From Streptoalloteichus tenebrarius (GTDB taxonomy: Bacteria; Actinomycetota; Actinomycetes; Mycobacteriales; Pseudonocardiaceae): a stretch of 64,000 nucleotides of DNA. Under the pieces are notes generated by a model, which was not told the DNA's origin, did no database searches, and saw nothing but the letters and a program-made list of their open reading frames with translations. The stretch spans positions 62,001-126,000 of the forward strand of contig NZ_JAMTCP010000012.1 in assembly GCF_024171885.1 (NCBI RefSeq), read 5' to 3'. This document shows, piece after piece, positions 34,045 to 44,319 of the stretch (position 1 is its first letter; every line of letters starts with the position of its first letter). A program made the translations under genes and the position numbers.

Positions 34045-34929
34045 TCACGGCACGCGCGAGTCGCGCACGAACTCCAGCCGCACCGAGGGGTCGTTGGCCG
34101 GCAGCACCAGGACGACCCCGAACTGCGGCATCCATCCGTCGGAGACCAGGAGGTAGCGGCCGGCCGCGTAGTCCAGGAACCGCAGCCCGCTGTAGCGGTA
34201 GCGGTAGCGCGACTCCTCCGCGTCCAGCCGCTCCTCGTCGACCCTCGGAGCGGTCAGGTGGAGGCGCTCCGCGCTGTACACCACGACCTGCGCGTGGTCG
34301 GCCAGCCGCGCGGGGAACTCGTCCGCCCAGCGCCGGCCGAGCAGGTCGGCGTAGTTCTTCGCGCCCCACAGCAGGCTCAGGGACACGACGACCACGGTCA
34401 GCGCGGTGACCAGGGTGTGCCGCCACCGCGGCTCGGCCCGTCCCCGTCGGACCACGTGCTCCAGGTGCAGGACGTAGAGGGAGACGAGCAGACCCGCGCC
34501 GAACGACAGCGGGAGCAACACCCGCGCCGGGCCGGGCGCGGCCCTGCCGACCACCCACACGAGCATCGGGAGCAGCAGCCATGAGCCCGCCAGCACCGAC
34601 GTGACCTGGCTGAGCACCGGGCTGTGGCCGGTCCTGCGCCACCACGGCCGGAGCCGTCGGTCCAGCCACGCCCACCCGAGCCCCGCTCCTCCGACCAGGA
34701 GGGCCAGCGGCGCCAGCGCCGCCACCCCGCGCGCGAGCTGGTCGGCCGCCGACAGGCCGAGGACGTTCTCGTGCAGGCCCAGCGCCCTGGCGTGCGCCCT
34801 GGCCCACTCTCGTCCGAAGTAGACGACGAGGACGCCGAGGGCGGTCAGGCCCACCAGGGCGGCGGTGACCTCGCGGGGCGGGTGTCGCCGCTGCTCGCCC
34901 GCCGCGCCGCCGTGGTTCGCCCTGGCCAT
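34045..34929 (-). CDS. Integral membrane protein, paralog A of a triad
   Basis: 294 residues from ATG 34929 (no clear ribosome binding site; upstream GTG starts are possible). About six hydrophobic helices followed by a C-terminal hydrophilic domain homologous to the end of the 32343-33362 protein. The shared core is VVVYxxERLHL-(E)ERLD-YRYRYxGLRxL-DGW-VLPxxDxxxRxEFVR. It is the first gene of a three-gene operon with a lipoprotein. No known family is recognised. Confidence 0.72.
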   Translation of the reverse strand: MARANHGGAAGEQRRHPPREVTAALVGLTALGVLVVYFGREWARAHARALGLHENVLGLSAADQLARGVAALAPLALLVGGAGLGWAWLDRRLRPWWRRTGHSPVLSQVTSVLAGSWLLLPMLVWVVGRAAPGPARVLLPLSFGAGLLVSLYVLHLEHVVRRGRAEPRWRHTLVTALTVVVVSLSLLWGAKNYADLLGRRWADEFPARLADHAQVVVYSAERLHLTAPRVDEERLDAEESRYRYRYSGLRFLDYAAGRYLLVSDGWMPQFGVVLVLPANDPSVRLEFVRDSRVP

Positions 34930-35311
34930 CAGGGGCCGCCCGGGATCTTCGCGTCGACGAGCGCCGACCGCGTCGTTGTCCGTCCGTGAGGTGCCATGGC
35001 CACCTCCGCGTCTCGGGCGGAGCACGCCGGAGACACCCGCCCGTCACACCGTCATGAGGCGCCAGCGCACCCCGGCTCGCAACTGGGCGTGTGGGTGACA
35101 GGGTCACCTGTGGAGGTGAAGAAGCGGCGCCGCGCACCGGGCCGCGCACCGGGCCGCGCGCCGGTGAGCGGTCCGAGTCCACCGCCGGTCATTCGTCCGA
35201 CTGCCCTCGGTCGGATGACTCACCACGATTGGCCGCACGGCCCGGTCCGCGTGCCGGGTCGGCCAAGGCGGGCTCGGCCCGGCGATCACGAGCGGTCCCC
35301 CACTCACGCCG
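34930..35311. other. Gene-free stretch upstream of the membrane-protein operon
   Basis: 382 bases. It contains GCGCACCGGGCC repeated almost three times at about 35130-35162. The operon promoter must lie here. No gene or RNA is recognised. Confidence 0.4.
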
Positions 35312-36265
35312 TCACGCGACGGACAGGGCGATGCCGTCCAGGATGTCGTGTTCGCTGACCACCAGCTCGGTGACACCGGCGCGACGGGCCAGCTCCTCGG
35401 CCAGGACCTTCACCACCAGCCCACCGCCGCCGATCACGTCGACGCGGCCGGGGTGGATGCACCCGTACCGCGCGCGCTCGTCGTGCGGCAGCGCGAGCAG
35501 GTGGTCGGTGGTGGACCGCACCTGGTCCAGGGACAGCCGCGACAGGTGGGTGCGGTCCGAGTCGTACTCGGGCAGCTCCTGCGCGACGGCCGAGAGCGTC
35601 GTCACCGTCCCGGCGACGCCCACCCACGTGCGGGCGTGCTCCACCGGGACCGCCTCGAACGCCTCGGCCAGCACCTCGCGCACGACCCGCTCGGCCTCGG
35701 CGACCTCGTCGGGGCTGGGCGGGTCCGACCGCAGGCACCGCTCCGTGATCCGCACGCACCCGACGTCCACCGAGCGCGCGGCCTCCACCAGCGCCTTCGA
35801 CCCGTCCCAGGTGCCCAGAACCAGCTCGGTCGAGCCGCCGCCGACGTCGGTCACGACGAACGGCCCGTCCTCCGGCTCCAGGTCGCCGACCGCCCCGGTG
35901 AAGGACAGCCGCGCCTCCTCGTCACCGGTGATCACCTCGGCGTCGACGCCGAGGACCTGGCGCACCATGCCGAAGAAGTCCTCGCGGTTCGCCGCGTCCC
36001 GCGTGGCCGAGGTGGCCACCATCCGCACGCGCTCCGCGCCCTTGCGCCGCAGCACGCGCGTGTAGTCGGCCAACGCGTCGGCGGTGCGCCGCACCGCGTC
36101 CGGCGAGAGCACGCCGGTGGCGTCCACGCCCTCACCGAGGCGGACGACGCGCATCTCGCGGTGCACGTCGCGCAGCCAGTGCGACCCGTCGTCCCTGGTG
36201 GTGACGTCGGCGACCAGCAGGCGGATCGAGTTCGTCCCGCAGTCGATCGCAGCGACCCGCGACAT
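35312..36265 (-). CDS. ppx: Exopolyphosphatase / guanosine pentaphosphate phosphohydrolase family
   Basis: 317 residues, the short actinobacterial form. ASKHA-fold motifs: VAAIDCGTNSIRLLVAD (phosphate 1), TSATRDAANREDFF, FVVTDVGGGSTELVLG (phosphate 2) and WVGVAGTVTTLSAVAQ. Short Ppx1-type enzymes degrade short-chain polyphosphate, while the longer Ppx2 type prefers nucleotides; the length here favours Ppx1. ATG 36265 has GGGAGGA 6 bases upstream. Its position near eno matches recalled M. tuberculosis Rv1026. Confidence 0.92.
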   Translation of the reverse strand: MSRVAAIDCGTNSIRLLVADVTTRDDGSHWLRDVHREMRVVRLGEGVDATGVLSPDAVRRTADALADYTRVLRRKGAERVRMVATSATRDAANREDFFGMVRQVLGVDAEVITGDEEARLSFTGAVGDLEPEDGPFVVTDVGGGSTELVLGTWDGSKALVEAARSVDVGCVRITERCLRSDPPSPDEVAEAERVVREVLAEAFEAVPVEHARTWVGVAGTVTTLSAVAQELPEYDSDRTHLSRLSLDQVRSTTDHLLALPHDERARYGCIHPGRVDVIGGGGLVVKVLAEELARRAGVTELVVSEHDILDGIALSVA

Positions 36266-36330
36266 GGGCGTCCTCCCGGTGGTGAGGGGTTTCCCCAACC
36301 ACGATAGAGAGCGCGGGAGACCGGCCGGCG

Positions 36331-36359
36331 CGGCCGTCCCGCTCTCAGCGGGACGGCCG
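36331..36359 (-). terminator. Terminator hairpin that contains the stop codon
   Basis: CGGCCGTCCCGCT / AGCGGGACGGCCG, a perfect 13-bp stem with a 3-base loop. The stop codon of the transglycosylase gene (36345-36347) lies in the loop and first stem base, so transcription ends almost at the codon of termination. Confidence 0.7.
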
Positions 36360-37670
36360 GACGCCCGGCGTGGGCGCGGGGGTGGTGGTCGGGGTGCCCG
36401 CCGGGCCGGTCGACGTGCCGGTCGTCGTCGTGGTCGTGGTCGTCGTGGCGCACGGCGAGGACGTCGGCGTCGGGCTCGTCGACGTGCTGGGCGAGGTGGT
36501 CGTCGTCGTGGTCGTGGTGGTCGTGGTGGTCGTCGACGTCGTGCAGTTCGGCGTGCTCGTCGTCGGGCCACCCGTCGTCGTGGTCGTGGTGGTGGTCGTC
36601 GTCGTGGTGGTGGTCGTGGTCGTCGTGGAGGTCGACGAGCTGGTGGACCCCGCGGTCGACGAAGACCCCGAGGAACCCTGGTTCGGCGGCGGCACGTCTC
36701 CCCCGCCGCCCTGCCGGGCGTCGTCGGGGCGCGGCGGGGCCGGGGGCGGCCCCTGCGGCGGGAACGCCAGGACGTGCTCGTCCGCCGGACCCGGCTCGAT
36801 GTCGAGCGGGGTGACCCCGGACGCGTAGGCCCTGGCCCAGCTCAGGACGTCCCGCACGTACTCGTTGGAGTGGTTGTAACGGAAGACCGCGGCGGCGAGC
36901 TGGCGCGGGTCGCGCAGGTTGGTGTTGTAGGCGCACAGGTACTTCCCCGCGGCCAGCGCCGCGTCGAAGACGTTGTGCGGGTCGGCCTTGCCGTCGCCGT
37001 TGCCGTCGGAGGCGTAGGAGGCCCAGGTGGAGGGGATGAACTGCATGGGGCCGACGGCCCGGTCCCACGTGGTGTCGCCGTCGAACCGGCCGCCGTCGGT
37101 GTCGCGGATGGCGGCCATCCCCGGCCCACCGGACAACTGCGGCCCGAGGATCGGGCTGATGGTCCTGCCGTTCACGTCGACCCGGCCGCCCCTGGCGTGG
37201 CCCGACTCGATGCGGCCGATGCCGGCCAGCACCGACCAGTGCAGGCCACAGCCGGGCTGGGTCTGGGCCAGCGTGCGCTCGGCCCGCTGGTAGGCCTGGA
37301 GCACGATGCCCGGCAGGCCCAGCGGGCCGCTCGGCACCGTCGACAGCGGCCCGCCGGCGCCCAGCTCGCCGTCGCCCAGGTCGTCGAGCAGGTCGGGGCT
37401 GACGTCCTCGGCCGAGGGCAGCCGACCGGCCGCGCCCAGCTCCGAGCTGTTGCTGGCGTTCAGGACCGCGAGGACGTCACCGGCGCCTGGCATCTCCAGC
37501 CCCACCGGGCCGCCGTCGGCGGCGGGCAGCAGGCCCACCGTCCCGGTGCCGGCCACGGCGACCGGCACCAACAGGGCGCCGAGAATGGCCGCCGCTCCTC
37601 CGAACCGGTGACGACGGCGGGAGCCCCGCCGCCGCGATCTTCTGCCTGCCTTCCCGTGCGGCGCTGCCAC
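36345..37670 (-). CDS. Lytic murein transglycosylase with poly-threonine tail
   Basis: 441 residues from GTG 37670 (GGAGGG about 9 bases upstream; a GTG 12 bases earlier is too close to it). An Arg-rich N-terminus is followed by one membrane helix (AAAILGALLVPVAVAGTGTV). The SLT-like domain spans about 125-300: SVLAGIGRIESGHARG with the catalytic Glu, VGPMQFIPSTWASYA, DGNGDGKADPHNVFDAALAA and AVFRYNHSNEYV. It cleaves peptidoglycan to anhydromuropeptides. The last about 110 residues are nearly all Thr, Ser, Pro and Gly with unbroken Thr runs, a probable wall-spanning, possibly glycosylated tail. It is a paralog of the LpqU-like protein at 43160-44023. Confidence 0.88.
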   Translation of the reverse strand: MAAPHGKAGRRSRRRGSRRRHRFGGAAAILGALLVPVAVAGTGTVGLLPAADGGPVGLEMPGAGDVLAVLNASNSSELGAAGRLPSAEDVSPDLLDDLGDGELGAGGPLSTVPSGPLGLPGIVLQAYQRAERTLAQTQPGCGLHWSVLAGIGRIESGHARGGRVDVNGRTISPILGPQLSGGPGMAAIRDTDGGRFDGDTTWDRAVGPMQFIPSTWASYASDGNGDGKADPHNVFDAALAAGKYLCAYNTNLRDPRQLAAAVFRYNHSNEYVRDVLSWARAYASGVTPLDIEPGPADEHVLAFPPQGPPPAPPRPDDARQGGGGDVPPPNQGSSGSSSTAGSTSSSTSTTTTTTTTTTTTTTTTTTGGPTTSTPNCTTSTTTTTTTTTTTTTSPSTSTSPTPTSSPCATTTTTTTTTGTSTGPAGTPTTTPAPTPGVRPSR

Positions 37671-38161
37671 GAATGCCCACACCCTCCTCGAACCGCCCTG
37701 GCCGGTCGCGGCGTCGCCGCGGTCCCGGTCCGGACGTCCCCTTCGTAGCCTTCCCCAGCGTGCCCGGCGGGCCACGCGCTGTCACCACATCTCACCGGAG
37801 GACTCGGCCGTCCGCACCTCGTCCCCGGCGTGTCGCCCGACACCGTGAAGGACCCGGGACCGCCGATCCCCCGGAAGGGCGACGGTCCCCAGACCAGCAG
37901 GAACAGCGCGCGGTCACAACCCGCCGTTCGGCGGACCGCCCGCCCTCCCGCCGACACCGACCGGTCGCACCGACACCCTCGGCCGCTCCCGGGAGGGCCG
38001 ACGACGTCACCTCGACCCGTCGTCCCCCGAGATGATGATGGCCGGCACGGGATCAACGCCGTGTGAGGCCGCGCGCCTCCGGACGACGGAACTCCCGACG
38101 ACGGGCCTCCGGACGACGGAACTCCCGACGACGGGCCTCCGGACGATCGGTCTCCGGGCCG
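37671..38161. other. Gene-free stretch with a 30-bp tandem repeat at 38076-38150
   Basis: 491 bases upstream of the transglycosylase. The repeat unit CCTCCGGACGACGGAACTCC-CGACGACGGG occurs 2.5 times without mismatch and ends just before the DUF501 stop. The stretch was checked for a c-di-AMP riboswitch, often found before wall hydrolases, and its conserved core is not present. Confidence 0.6.
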
Positions 38162-38689
38162 TCAGGAGGTGTGGACGCAGCTCCCGGTCCGCCACCACTC
38201 GCCGAGCAGCTCCAACGCCTCGTCACCGAACGGGTTGACCCCGGGGCCCATCGCCAACGAGTGCGCGACCAGCGCGTGCAGGCACTTCACCCTGCCGGGC
38301 ATGCCGCCAGCCGTGACCGTCGTGCCGAGCGGTTCGAGCGCGTCCCGCTGGGCGAGGTAGGACTCGTGCGCCGCCCGGTACCGCGCGGCCAGCTCCTCGT
38401 CCTCGGCCAGCCGGTCGGTCATCTCCCGCATCAGCCCGGACGCCTCGAGCGTGCCGATCATGGCCGCCAGCTTCGGGCAGGTCAGGTAGTACAGCGTCGG
38501 GAACGGCGTGCCGTCCTCCAGCCGGGGGTTGGTCTGCACGACCGTGGGCAGGCCGCACCCGCAGCGGTGCGCCACCGCCCGCAACGCCCTGGGCGGCCGG
38601 CCGAGCTGGGCCTGGATCGCCGCCCGGTCCGCCTCGCTCACCGGCTCCAGGCGCGGCGGCTGCGCCGGCTGGGGTTCCTGCCCCGTCAC
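38162..38689 (-). CDS. DUF501 protein
   Basis: 175 residues. Landmarks are LGRPPRALRAVAHRCGCGLP, TPFPTLYYLTCPKLAAMIGTL, YLAQRDALEPL and GGMPGRVKCLHALVAHSLA with conserved Cys and His, then ELLGEWW. This is the DUF501 family found between ftsB-like and ppx genes in actinobacteria; molecular function unknown. GTG 38689 overlaps the FtsB-like stop (GTGA) and has GGGAG 6 bases upstream, so it is coupled to it. Confidence 0.9.
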   Translation of the reverse strand: MTGQEPQPAQPPRLEPVSEADRAAIQAQLGRPPRALRAVAHRCGCGLPTVVQTNPRLEDGTPFPTLYYLTCPKLAAMIGTLEASGLMREMTDRLAEDEELAARYRAAHESYLAQRDALEPLGTTVTAGGMPGRVKCLHALVAHSLAMGPGVNPFGDEALELLGEWWRTGSCVHTS

Positions 38690-39231
38690 GATCCACTCCC
38701 CGCGATCGAGTTCCACAGCTCCGTGTACCACTCCGCGCGCGCACCCCGCGGCTGCTGCCGGGGCTGCTGCGCCTGTTGGCTCGGCGGGAGCTGCACGACG
38801 TACGGCGTCTCGCCGGGCCGGACGAACCGCAGCCGACGACGGGCCTCGGCCTCCACCTGGGCCGGGTCGTCGAGCTGCTCGCGCCGCCGCCGCAGGTCCT
38901 CCACCTCACGGCGCAGGTCGTCCTGGCGGCGCTGTTCCTCCTGCACCGCGGCCCGCTGGCTGAGGTAGGTGCGCAACGGCACCGCGACGCTCAACGCCAA
39001 CGCGCACACGACGAGCGCGAGCATCGCGGCGCGCCGGGTGGAGGACAACCCGAACGCGCCGCCGGTGCCCGGTGCCACGCGCTGCCGCCGCCACGGCGGG
39101 GGGAAGCGGCCGGAGCGGGGCGCCCCGGCGCGTCCGCCGCGCGTGGTGCGTCGAGCGCGTTCGGGGCGGCGCGCCGACGAGGGGTCGCCCCGTCGGCGGC
39201 GCCGCTCCCGGTCCTGCTCGCGCCCGGTCAT
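38686..39231 (-). CDS. FtsB/DivIC-like septum formation initiator
   Basis: 181 residues. A Arg-rich cytoplasmic N-terminus (about 65), one membrane helix (AAMLALVVCALALSVAVPL), then a coiled coil (YLSQRAAVQEEQRRQDDLRR ... RRRREQLDDPAQVEAEARRR) and the family end RFVRPGETPYVVQLPP. FtsB-like proteins join FtsL and FtsQ in the divisome. The gene lies 7 bases after eno, with its ribosome binding site inside the end of eno, and is coupled to DUF501. Confidence 0.9.
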   Translation of the reverse strand: MTGREQDRERRRRRGDPSSARRPERARRTTRGGRAGAPRSGRFPPPWRRQRVAPGTGGAFGLSSTRRAAMLALVVCALALSVAVPLRTYLSQRAAVQEEQRRQDDLRREVEDLRRRREQLDDPAQVEAEARRRLRFVRPGETPYVVQLPPSQQAQQPRQQPRGARAEWYTELWNSIAGSGS

Positions 39232-39238
39232 GCCGGGA

Positions 39239-40534
<1,296 letters not shown>

Positions 40535-40570
40535 TTACCAGCGTGCGGACTGCCACAACCGGGGCCGAGC

Positions 40571-41600
40571 CTAGTCGGCCGCTCCTGGCTCGCCGGTCGG
40601 GGACGCGCGGTGCCGACGCACGTCACAACCCGCCAGGTAGGGGGCGTCGGGTCCGGACACCGCGACGGCGGGCGTGTCGGCAGGTGTGCCGACGGGAGTG
40701 TCGGCATGTGGTCCGCCGCCAGGACCACCAGGGTCACCCGCGCCGCCGGGGGCGACGAGGACCGCGCGGAGGGCCGCGGCGGCGTCCCTGGCCAGGTCGA
40801 CGGGCAGGCCCTTGCGCACCCTGACCCTCAGGGGCCGCGACGGCACCTCGGGCAGCTCCGGGCATCGGACCAGCCCCTCCGCCCGGCGGGGGCCGGCGGG
40901 CAGCAGCGTGACGCCGAGCCTGGCCCTGGCCCTGGCCGCGGCCTGCACGCCGGCGAGGTCGGCGGCCTCGACGACGACGTCGGCCGGGATCCCGGCGGCG
41001 GCCAGCGCCTCCAGGCCGATCCGGCGCAGGGCACAGGGCTCGTGGTACGCGACGACCGGCAACGGCCGGCCGGGACGCGGCCGCCAGTCGGGGGCGGCGA
41101 ACCAGGCAAGCGGCACGGTCCCCGCCGCGCGGGTGCGGCCGCCGGTCGGTGCGCCGAGCAGCACGGCGAGGTCGACGACCCCCTGCTCGACCGCCTCGGT
41201 CAGCCGGGCGCCGCGGTCGAGCCGGAACCGCACCTCGGTGCCGGGCAGGGCGACGCGCAGGGCGTGGGCCAGCTCGGGGAGGAACTGGTCGGCGGCGTAC
41301 TCGGCGGAGCCGACGACGAGGGTGCCGGTGTCCTCCACGCCGAGTCGGCGGATCGCCTCGTCGTGCAGGGCGCGCAGCCGCCGGGCCTCGGTCAGCAGCG
41401 CCTCCCCCGCCGGCGGGAACCGGAAGCGACGCCCCTCCCTGCGCACCACGGGGCGCCCGAGCACGCGTTCGAGGCGGCGCACGTGCTGGCTGACCGCCGA
41501 CTGGGTGAGGTGGAGCGCGGCGGCGGCGCGGTGGAAGCCGCCGCGAGTCGGCCACCGCGACCAGGCTGCGCAGCGGGACGATGTCCAGGACCGACGCCAC
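40571..41600 (-). pseudogene. LysR-family regulator, frameshifted
   Basis: The N-terminus VLDIVPLRSLVAVADS is in one frame from GTG 41600. The rest of the HTH (GGFHRAAAALHLTQSAVSQH) and the whole effector domain are in another. One extra base near 41541-41545, where TCGCGGCGGC replaces the expected TCGGCGGC-type reading, breaks the winged-helix domain in the middle. Apart from this the sequence is full length, about 342 residues if repaired. It is divergent from a broken DMT-family exporter, the classic LysR/EamA pair. A sequencing error is possible, but the partner is also damaged. Confidence 0.75.
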
Positions 41601-41714
41601 GGGGCGGAGACCACCGCGACGACCGCGACCGCCGATGACCGATCGCGTTTCCTGATCGATCGCGATCACTGATCATTGTTGGACGGCGCTGCGCGGCCGC
41701 GTCGAAGCTGCCCG

Positions 41715-42627
41715 CGTGCGCATCCCCCTGGCCTCGCCGCGCTCACGAACCTGATCTGGGCCACGAGTTGCCTGGCCGGCGCGCTCGGCGTCTCGGCGGC
41801 GCCCCCGTTCCTGGTCACCACGGTCCGGTTCGCCCTCGCCGCCGTCCTCATGGGCGTCATCGCGGTGGTGGCGCGGGCCAGGTGGCCGCGCACGCCGTCT
41901 GCTCGCGCACGTCGCCGTGTCTGGGCTGCTGTTCCAGGGCGTGCAGTTCGTGGGGGTCTATGCGGCATGCGCGCCAGGGTTCCGGCCGGAGTCACGCCCC
42001 TGGTCATCGGACTGAACCCGGTGGTGATCGCGGGACTGGCCGCAGTGCTGCCGCGCGAGCGGATCGGTCGGACGCGGGTGGTGGGCCTGGTCGTGGGCGT
42101 GGCGGCCGTGGTCGCCGCACTGGGCGGTCGCCGTCGAGACCGGGATCGACGCCGGCATCGGGTTCACGCTGCTCGGGCTGGTCGGCGTCTCCGCCGGCGC
42201 GGTCTACCAGCAGCGGTTCTGCCAGGGCGTCGACGTGAAGGCGGCGAGCACCGTGCAGCTCGTCACCGCGACCCCCGCTGGTCGGGGTGCTCGCGCTGCT
42301 CGAACCGGGGACGGTCACCGAGCCGCTCCAGGCCGCACTGGCCGTGGTGTGGCTCGTCGTGTTCGGGTCAGCGGCGAGGGCACGTTGTTCCTGGAGGTCG
42401 TCCGGTGGGGCGGTGCCGCCAGGGCCGGCACGCTGTTCAGCGCCGTCCCCTCGGTGACCGCGGTGATCTCCTGGCTGGTGCTGGGTGAGACGCCCACGGT
42501 CGGGGCGGTCGTCCGGCTGGTGCTCGGTGCCGTCGTCTGCGCGTTGGGTACCCGGACGCCGAAGGGGACCGAACCGGACTGCGGCACCCACCAGATGGCG
42601 GTCCAGGAACAGCCGACCCGGGCGTAG
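41715..42627 (+). pseudogene. EamA/DMT-family transporter, multiply frameshifted
   Basis: Recognisable DMT segments lie in changing frames: LTNLIWATSCLAGALG ... PPFLVTTVRFALAAVLMGVI, then LLAHVAVSGLLFQGVQFVGV, then GVTPLVIGLNPVVIAGLAAV, then TGIDAGIGFTLLGLVGVSAG, then VGVLALLEPGTVTEPLQAAL and finally TLFSAVPSVTAVISWLVLGE. At least five frame changes are needed to join them. No single frame can encode the ten-helix protein, so this is a true pseudogene, not one sequencing slip. Confidence 0.85.
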
Positions 42628-42640
42628 CGTTAGGCGGACC

Positions 42641-43030
42641 ATGAGCGCGGACACTCCGTTCGAGGCGTTCCGGCGGGCCGAGTCGTTGCTGGCGGCACGG
42701 CAACCGCTGGCGGCGCTCCGCGCGCTGCGCCCCGTGCTCGACGAGGCGCCGCACGCCAGGAGCGTGCACCTGCTCGCCGCCCGCGCCTACCTGTTGTCGG
42801 CCCAGCTCCGTCGGGCCGAGAAGGCGTTCCGCCGGGTACTGGAGATCGACCCCAGCGACCACTACGCGCGGTTCGCCCTCGGCAGGACGTTGGAGCGGCA
42901 GGGCCGGCTCGCCGAGGCCCACACCCAGCTCAGGATGGCCGCGGTCATGCACCCGAGCCCGGACTACCAGGAGGCCCTCGGCGAGGTGCGGGCGCGGATC
43001 GCGGTGCAGAACGACCGCGACTCCTCCTGA
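42641..43030 (+). CDS. Small TPR protein
   Basis: 129 residues. Three helical repeats: FEAFRRAESLLAARQPLAAL, ARAYLLSAQLRRAEKAFRRV and ARFALGRTLERQGRLAEAHT, the last two matching the TPR pattern closely. It is a probable protein-interaction scaffold with no catalytic motif. ATG 42641 has only a weak AGGCGG site. It lies 13 bases past the decayed transporter. Confidence 0.82.
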   Translation: MSADTPFEAFRRAESLLAARQPLAALRALRPVLDEAPHARSVHLLAARAYLLSAQLRRAEKAFRRVLEIDPSDHYARFALGRTLERQGRLAEAHTQLRMAAVMHPSPDYQEALGEVRARIAVQNDRDSS

Positions 43031-43159
43031 CGGCCGCTCCAGCCCCGGGCGCCCGGCCCGACCGCTCGCGCCACCACTCCCCCCTGAGGCGCCCTGAGGC
43101 GCGCCGCGACAACGGCGCCGCGAAAAGGGCACCCGGCGACGGCTCCCCGCGAGGGCGTC

Positions 43160-44023
43160 TCAGCTCGTGCTGGCGCGGGCGTACCGCTCGGCCACGCCGA
43201 ACACCCGCTGCCCGTAGTCGACGGAGTTGTTGTACGAGCGGAGGGCGGACCACCATCCCTCGCCGGTGGACAGGTCGCGCCCGTTCGCGCAGAGGTAGCG
43301 CGCGGCGGTCATCGCCGCGTCGTCGATGTTCTGCGGGTCCGCCACCCCGTCGCCGTTGCCGTCGGTCGCCCAGATGGCCCAGGTGGCGGGGATGAACTGC
43401 ATCGGACCGACCGCGCGGTCGTGCCGGGTGTCGCCGTCGAGCCGGCCCTGGTCGGTGTCCGGGATCGCCTCCAGCCCCGGCGAGCCGTCCAGCGCGACCC
43501 CGATGATCGGCTTGGACGGCCGGCCGTCGTCCCCGAGGGTGGCCCCGCCCCACCGCCCGTGGTCGGACTCGACCCGCCCGATCCCGGCCAACGTGGCCCA
43601 CGAGATCCGGCAGGCAGGCGCCTTCGCCCGCATCGCCAGGTCGGCGCGCACGTAGGCGCGCAGCGCCCTGGCCGGGGCCCCGGTGCGGTCGGCGATCCGG
43701 CGCGCCCACTCGCCGACCGGGTCGGGCGCCCCGGTCTGGCCGTCGGGGGCCGTGGCCTGCCCGGTCTCGGGCAGGCCGCCGAAGGCGGGCGCGGCCGAGC
43801 CGGGCTCCACCGGAGCGGGGTCGACGGGGTCGCGGACCCCCTGGGTGGGCAGGCGGTTGAGCGCGCCCAGCACCCAGGCGACGCCGGCCACCACGGCGAG
43901 CAGCGCGGTCAGCAGGAACGCGACCAGCGCCAGTCGGCCGAGCAGCCGGGCGGTCCGCCGGCGCGGGGGGCGCGGGTCCGCCGAGGGGGGCGCGGAGGGG
44001 AACGACGCCTCGGTCCTGGGCAC
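43160..44023 (-). CDS. Lytic murein transglycosylase, LpqU-like
   Basis: 287 residues from GTG 44023 (weak ribosome binding site). One N-terminal membrane helix (LALVAFLLTALLAVVAGVAW), a Pro-rich linker, then an SLT-like domain: ISWATLAGIGRVESDHGRWG with the catalytic Glu, AVGPMQFIPATWAIWATDGN, GVADPQNIDDAAMTAARYLC and ALRSYNNSVDYGQRVFGVAE. Its position between mazG and eno matches recalled lpqU (Rv1022), although there is no lipobox here. It is paralogous to the poly-Thr transglycosylase at 36345. Confidence 0.88.
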   Translation of the reverse strand: MPRTEASFPSAPPSADPRPPRRRTARLLGRLALVAFLLTALLAVVAGVAWVLGALNRLPTQGVRDPVDPAPVEPGSAAPAFGGLPETGQATAPDGQTGAPDPVGEWARRIADRTGAPARALRAYVRADLAMRAKAPACRISWATLAGIGRVESDHGRWGGATLGDDGRPSKPIIGVALDGSPGLEAIPDTDQGRLDGDTRHDRAVGPMQFIPATWAIWATDGNGDGVADPQNIDDAAMTAARYLCANGRDLSTGEGWWSALRSYNNSVDYGQRVFGVAERYARASTS

Positions 44024-44192
44024 GGCGACCAGGCTACGTGCGGAAAGTGGATCGAGAACGCCGGCGTTCGGACCGACCACCCCCGGAGATCGCCCGGTGG
44101 GACGCTCCCACTGCCCGCCGAACGGCCCAGCTCCCCGGTCGGGTGATGGTCGGGTGATGGAAGAGCACCCGACACGGGGACCGGACCCCGCA

Positions 44193-44274
44193 CGCGGAGC
44201 CCGGGGTGTGGGGAGGCGTCCCGCACCCGGCCCGCCTCCCCCTTCCCCCACACACCACACCCCGGCGCTCCGCG
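44193..44274 (-). terminator. Long imperfect inverted repeat between the protease and transglycosylase genes
   Basis: CGCGGAGC-CCGGGGTGTGG pairs with CCACACCCCGG-CGCTCCGCG (19 bp with one bulge) around a 43-base C-rich loop. It lies past the tricorn-like gene stop on the minus strand. A TCGGGTGATGG direct repeat at about 44139-44160 lies just beyond it. Confidence 0.55.
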
Positions 44275-44319
44275 CGGGCGGCCCCGAGAAGGACACCGCC
44301 CGCGCGGAGCGGACACCGG

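Noticed and set aside
36370-36828. A plus-strand frame encoding almost only valine
   Set aside because: It is the antisense of the poly-Thr coding repeat of the transglycosylase and has no ribosome binding site.
37671-38161. c-di-AMP (ydaO) riboswitch upstream of the transglycosylase
   Set aside because: The conserved core sequences of that riboswitch were looked for and are absent.
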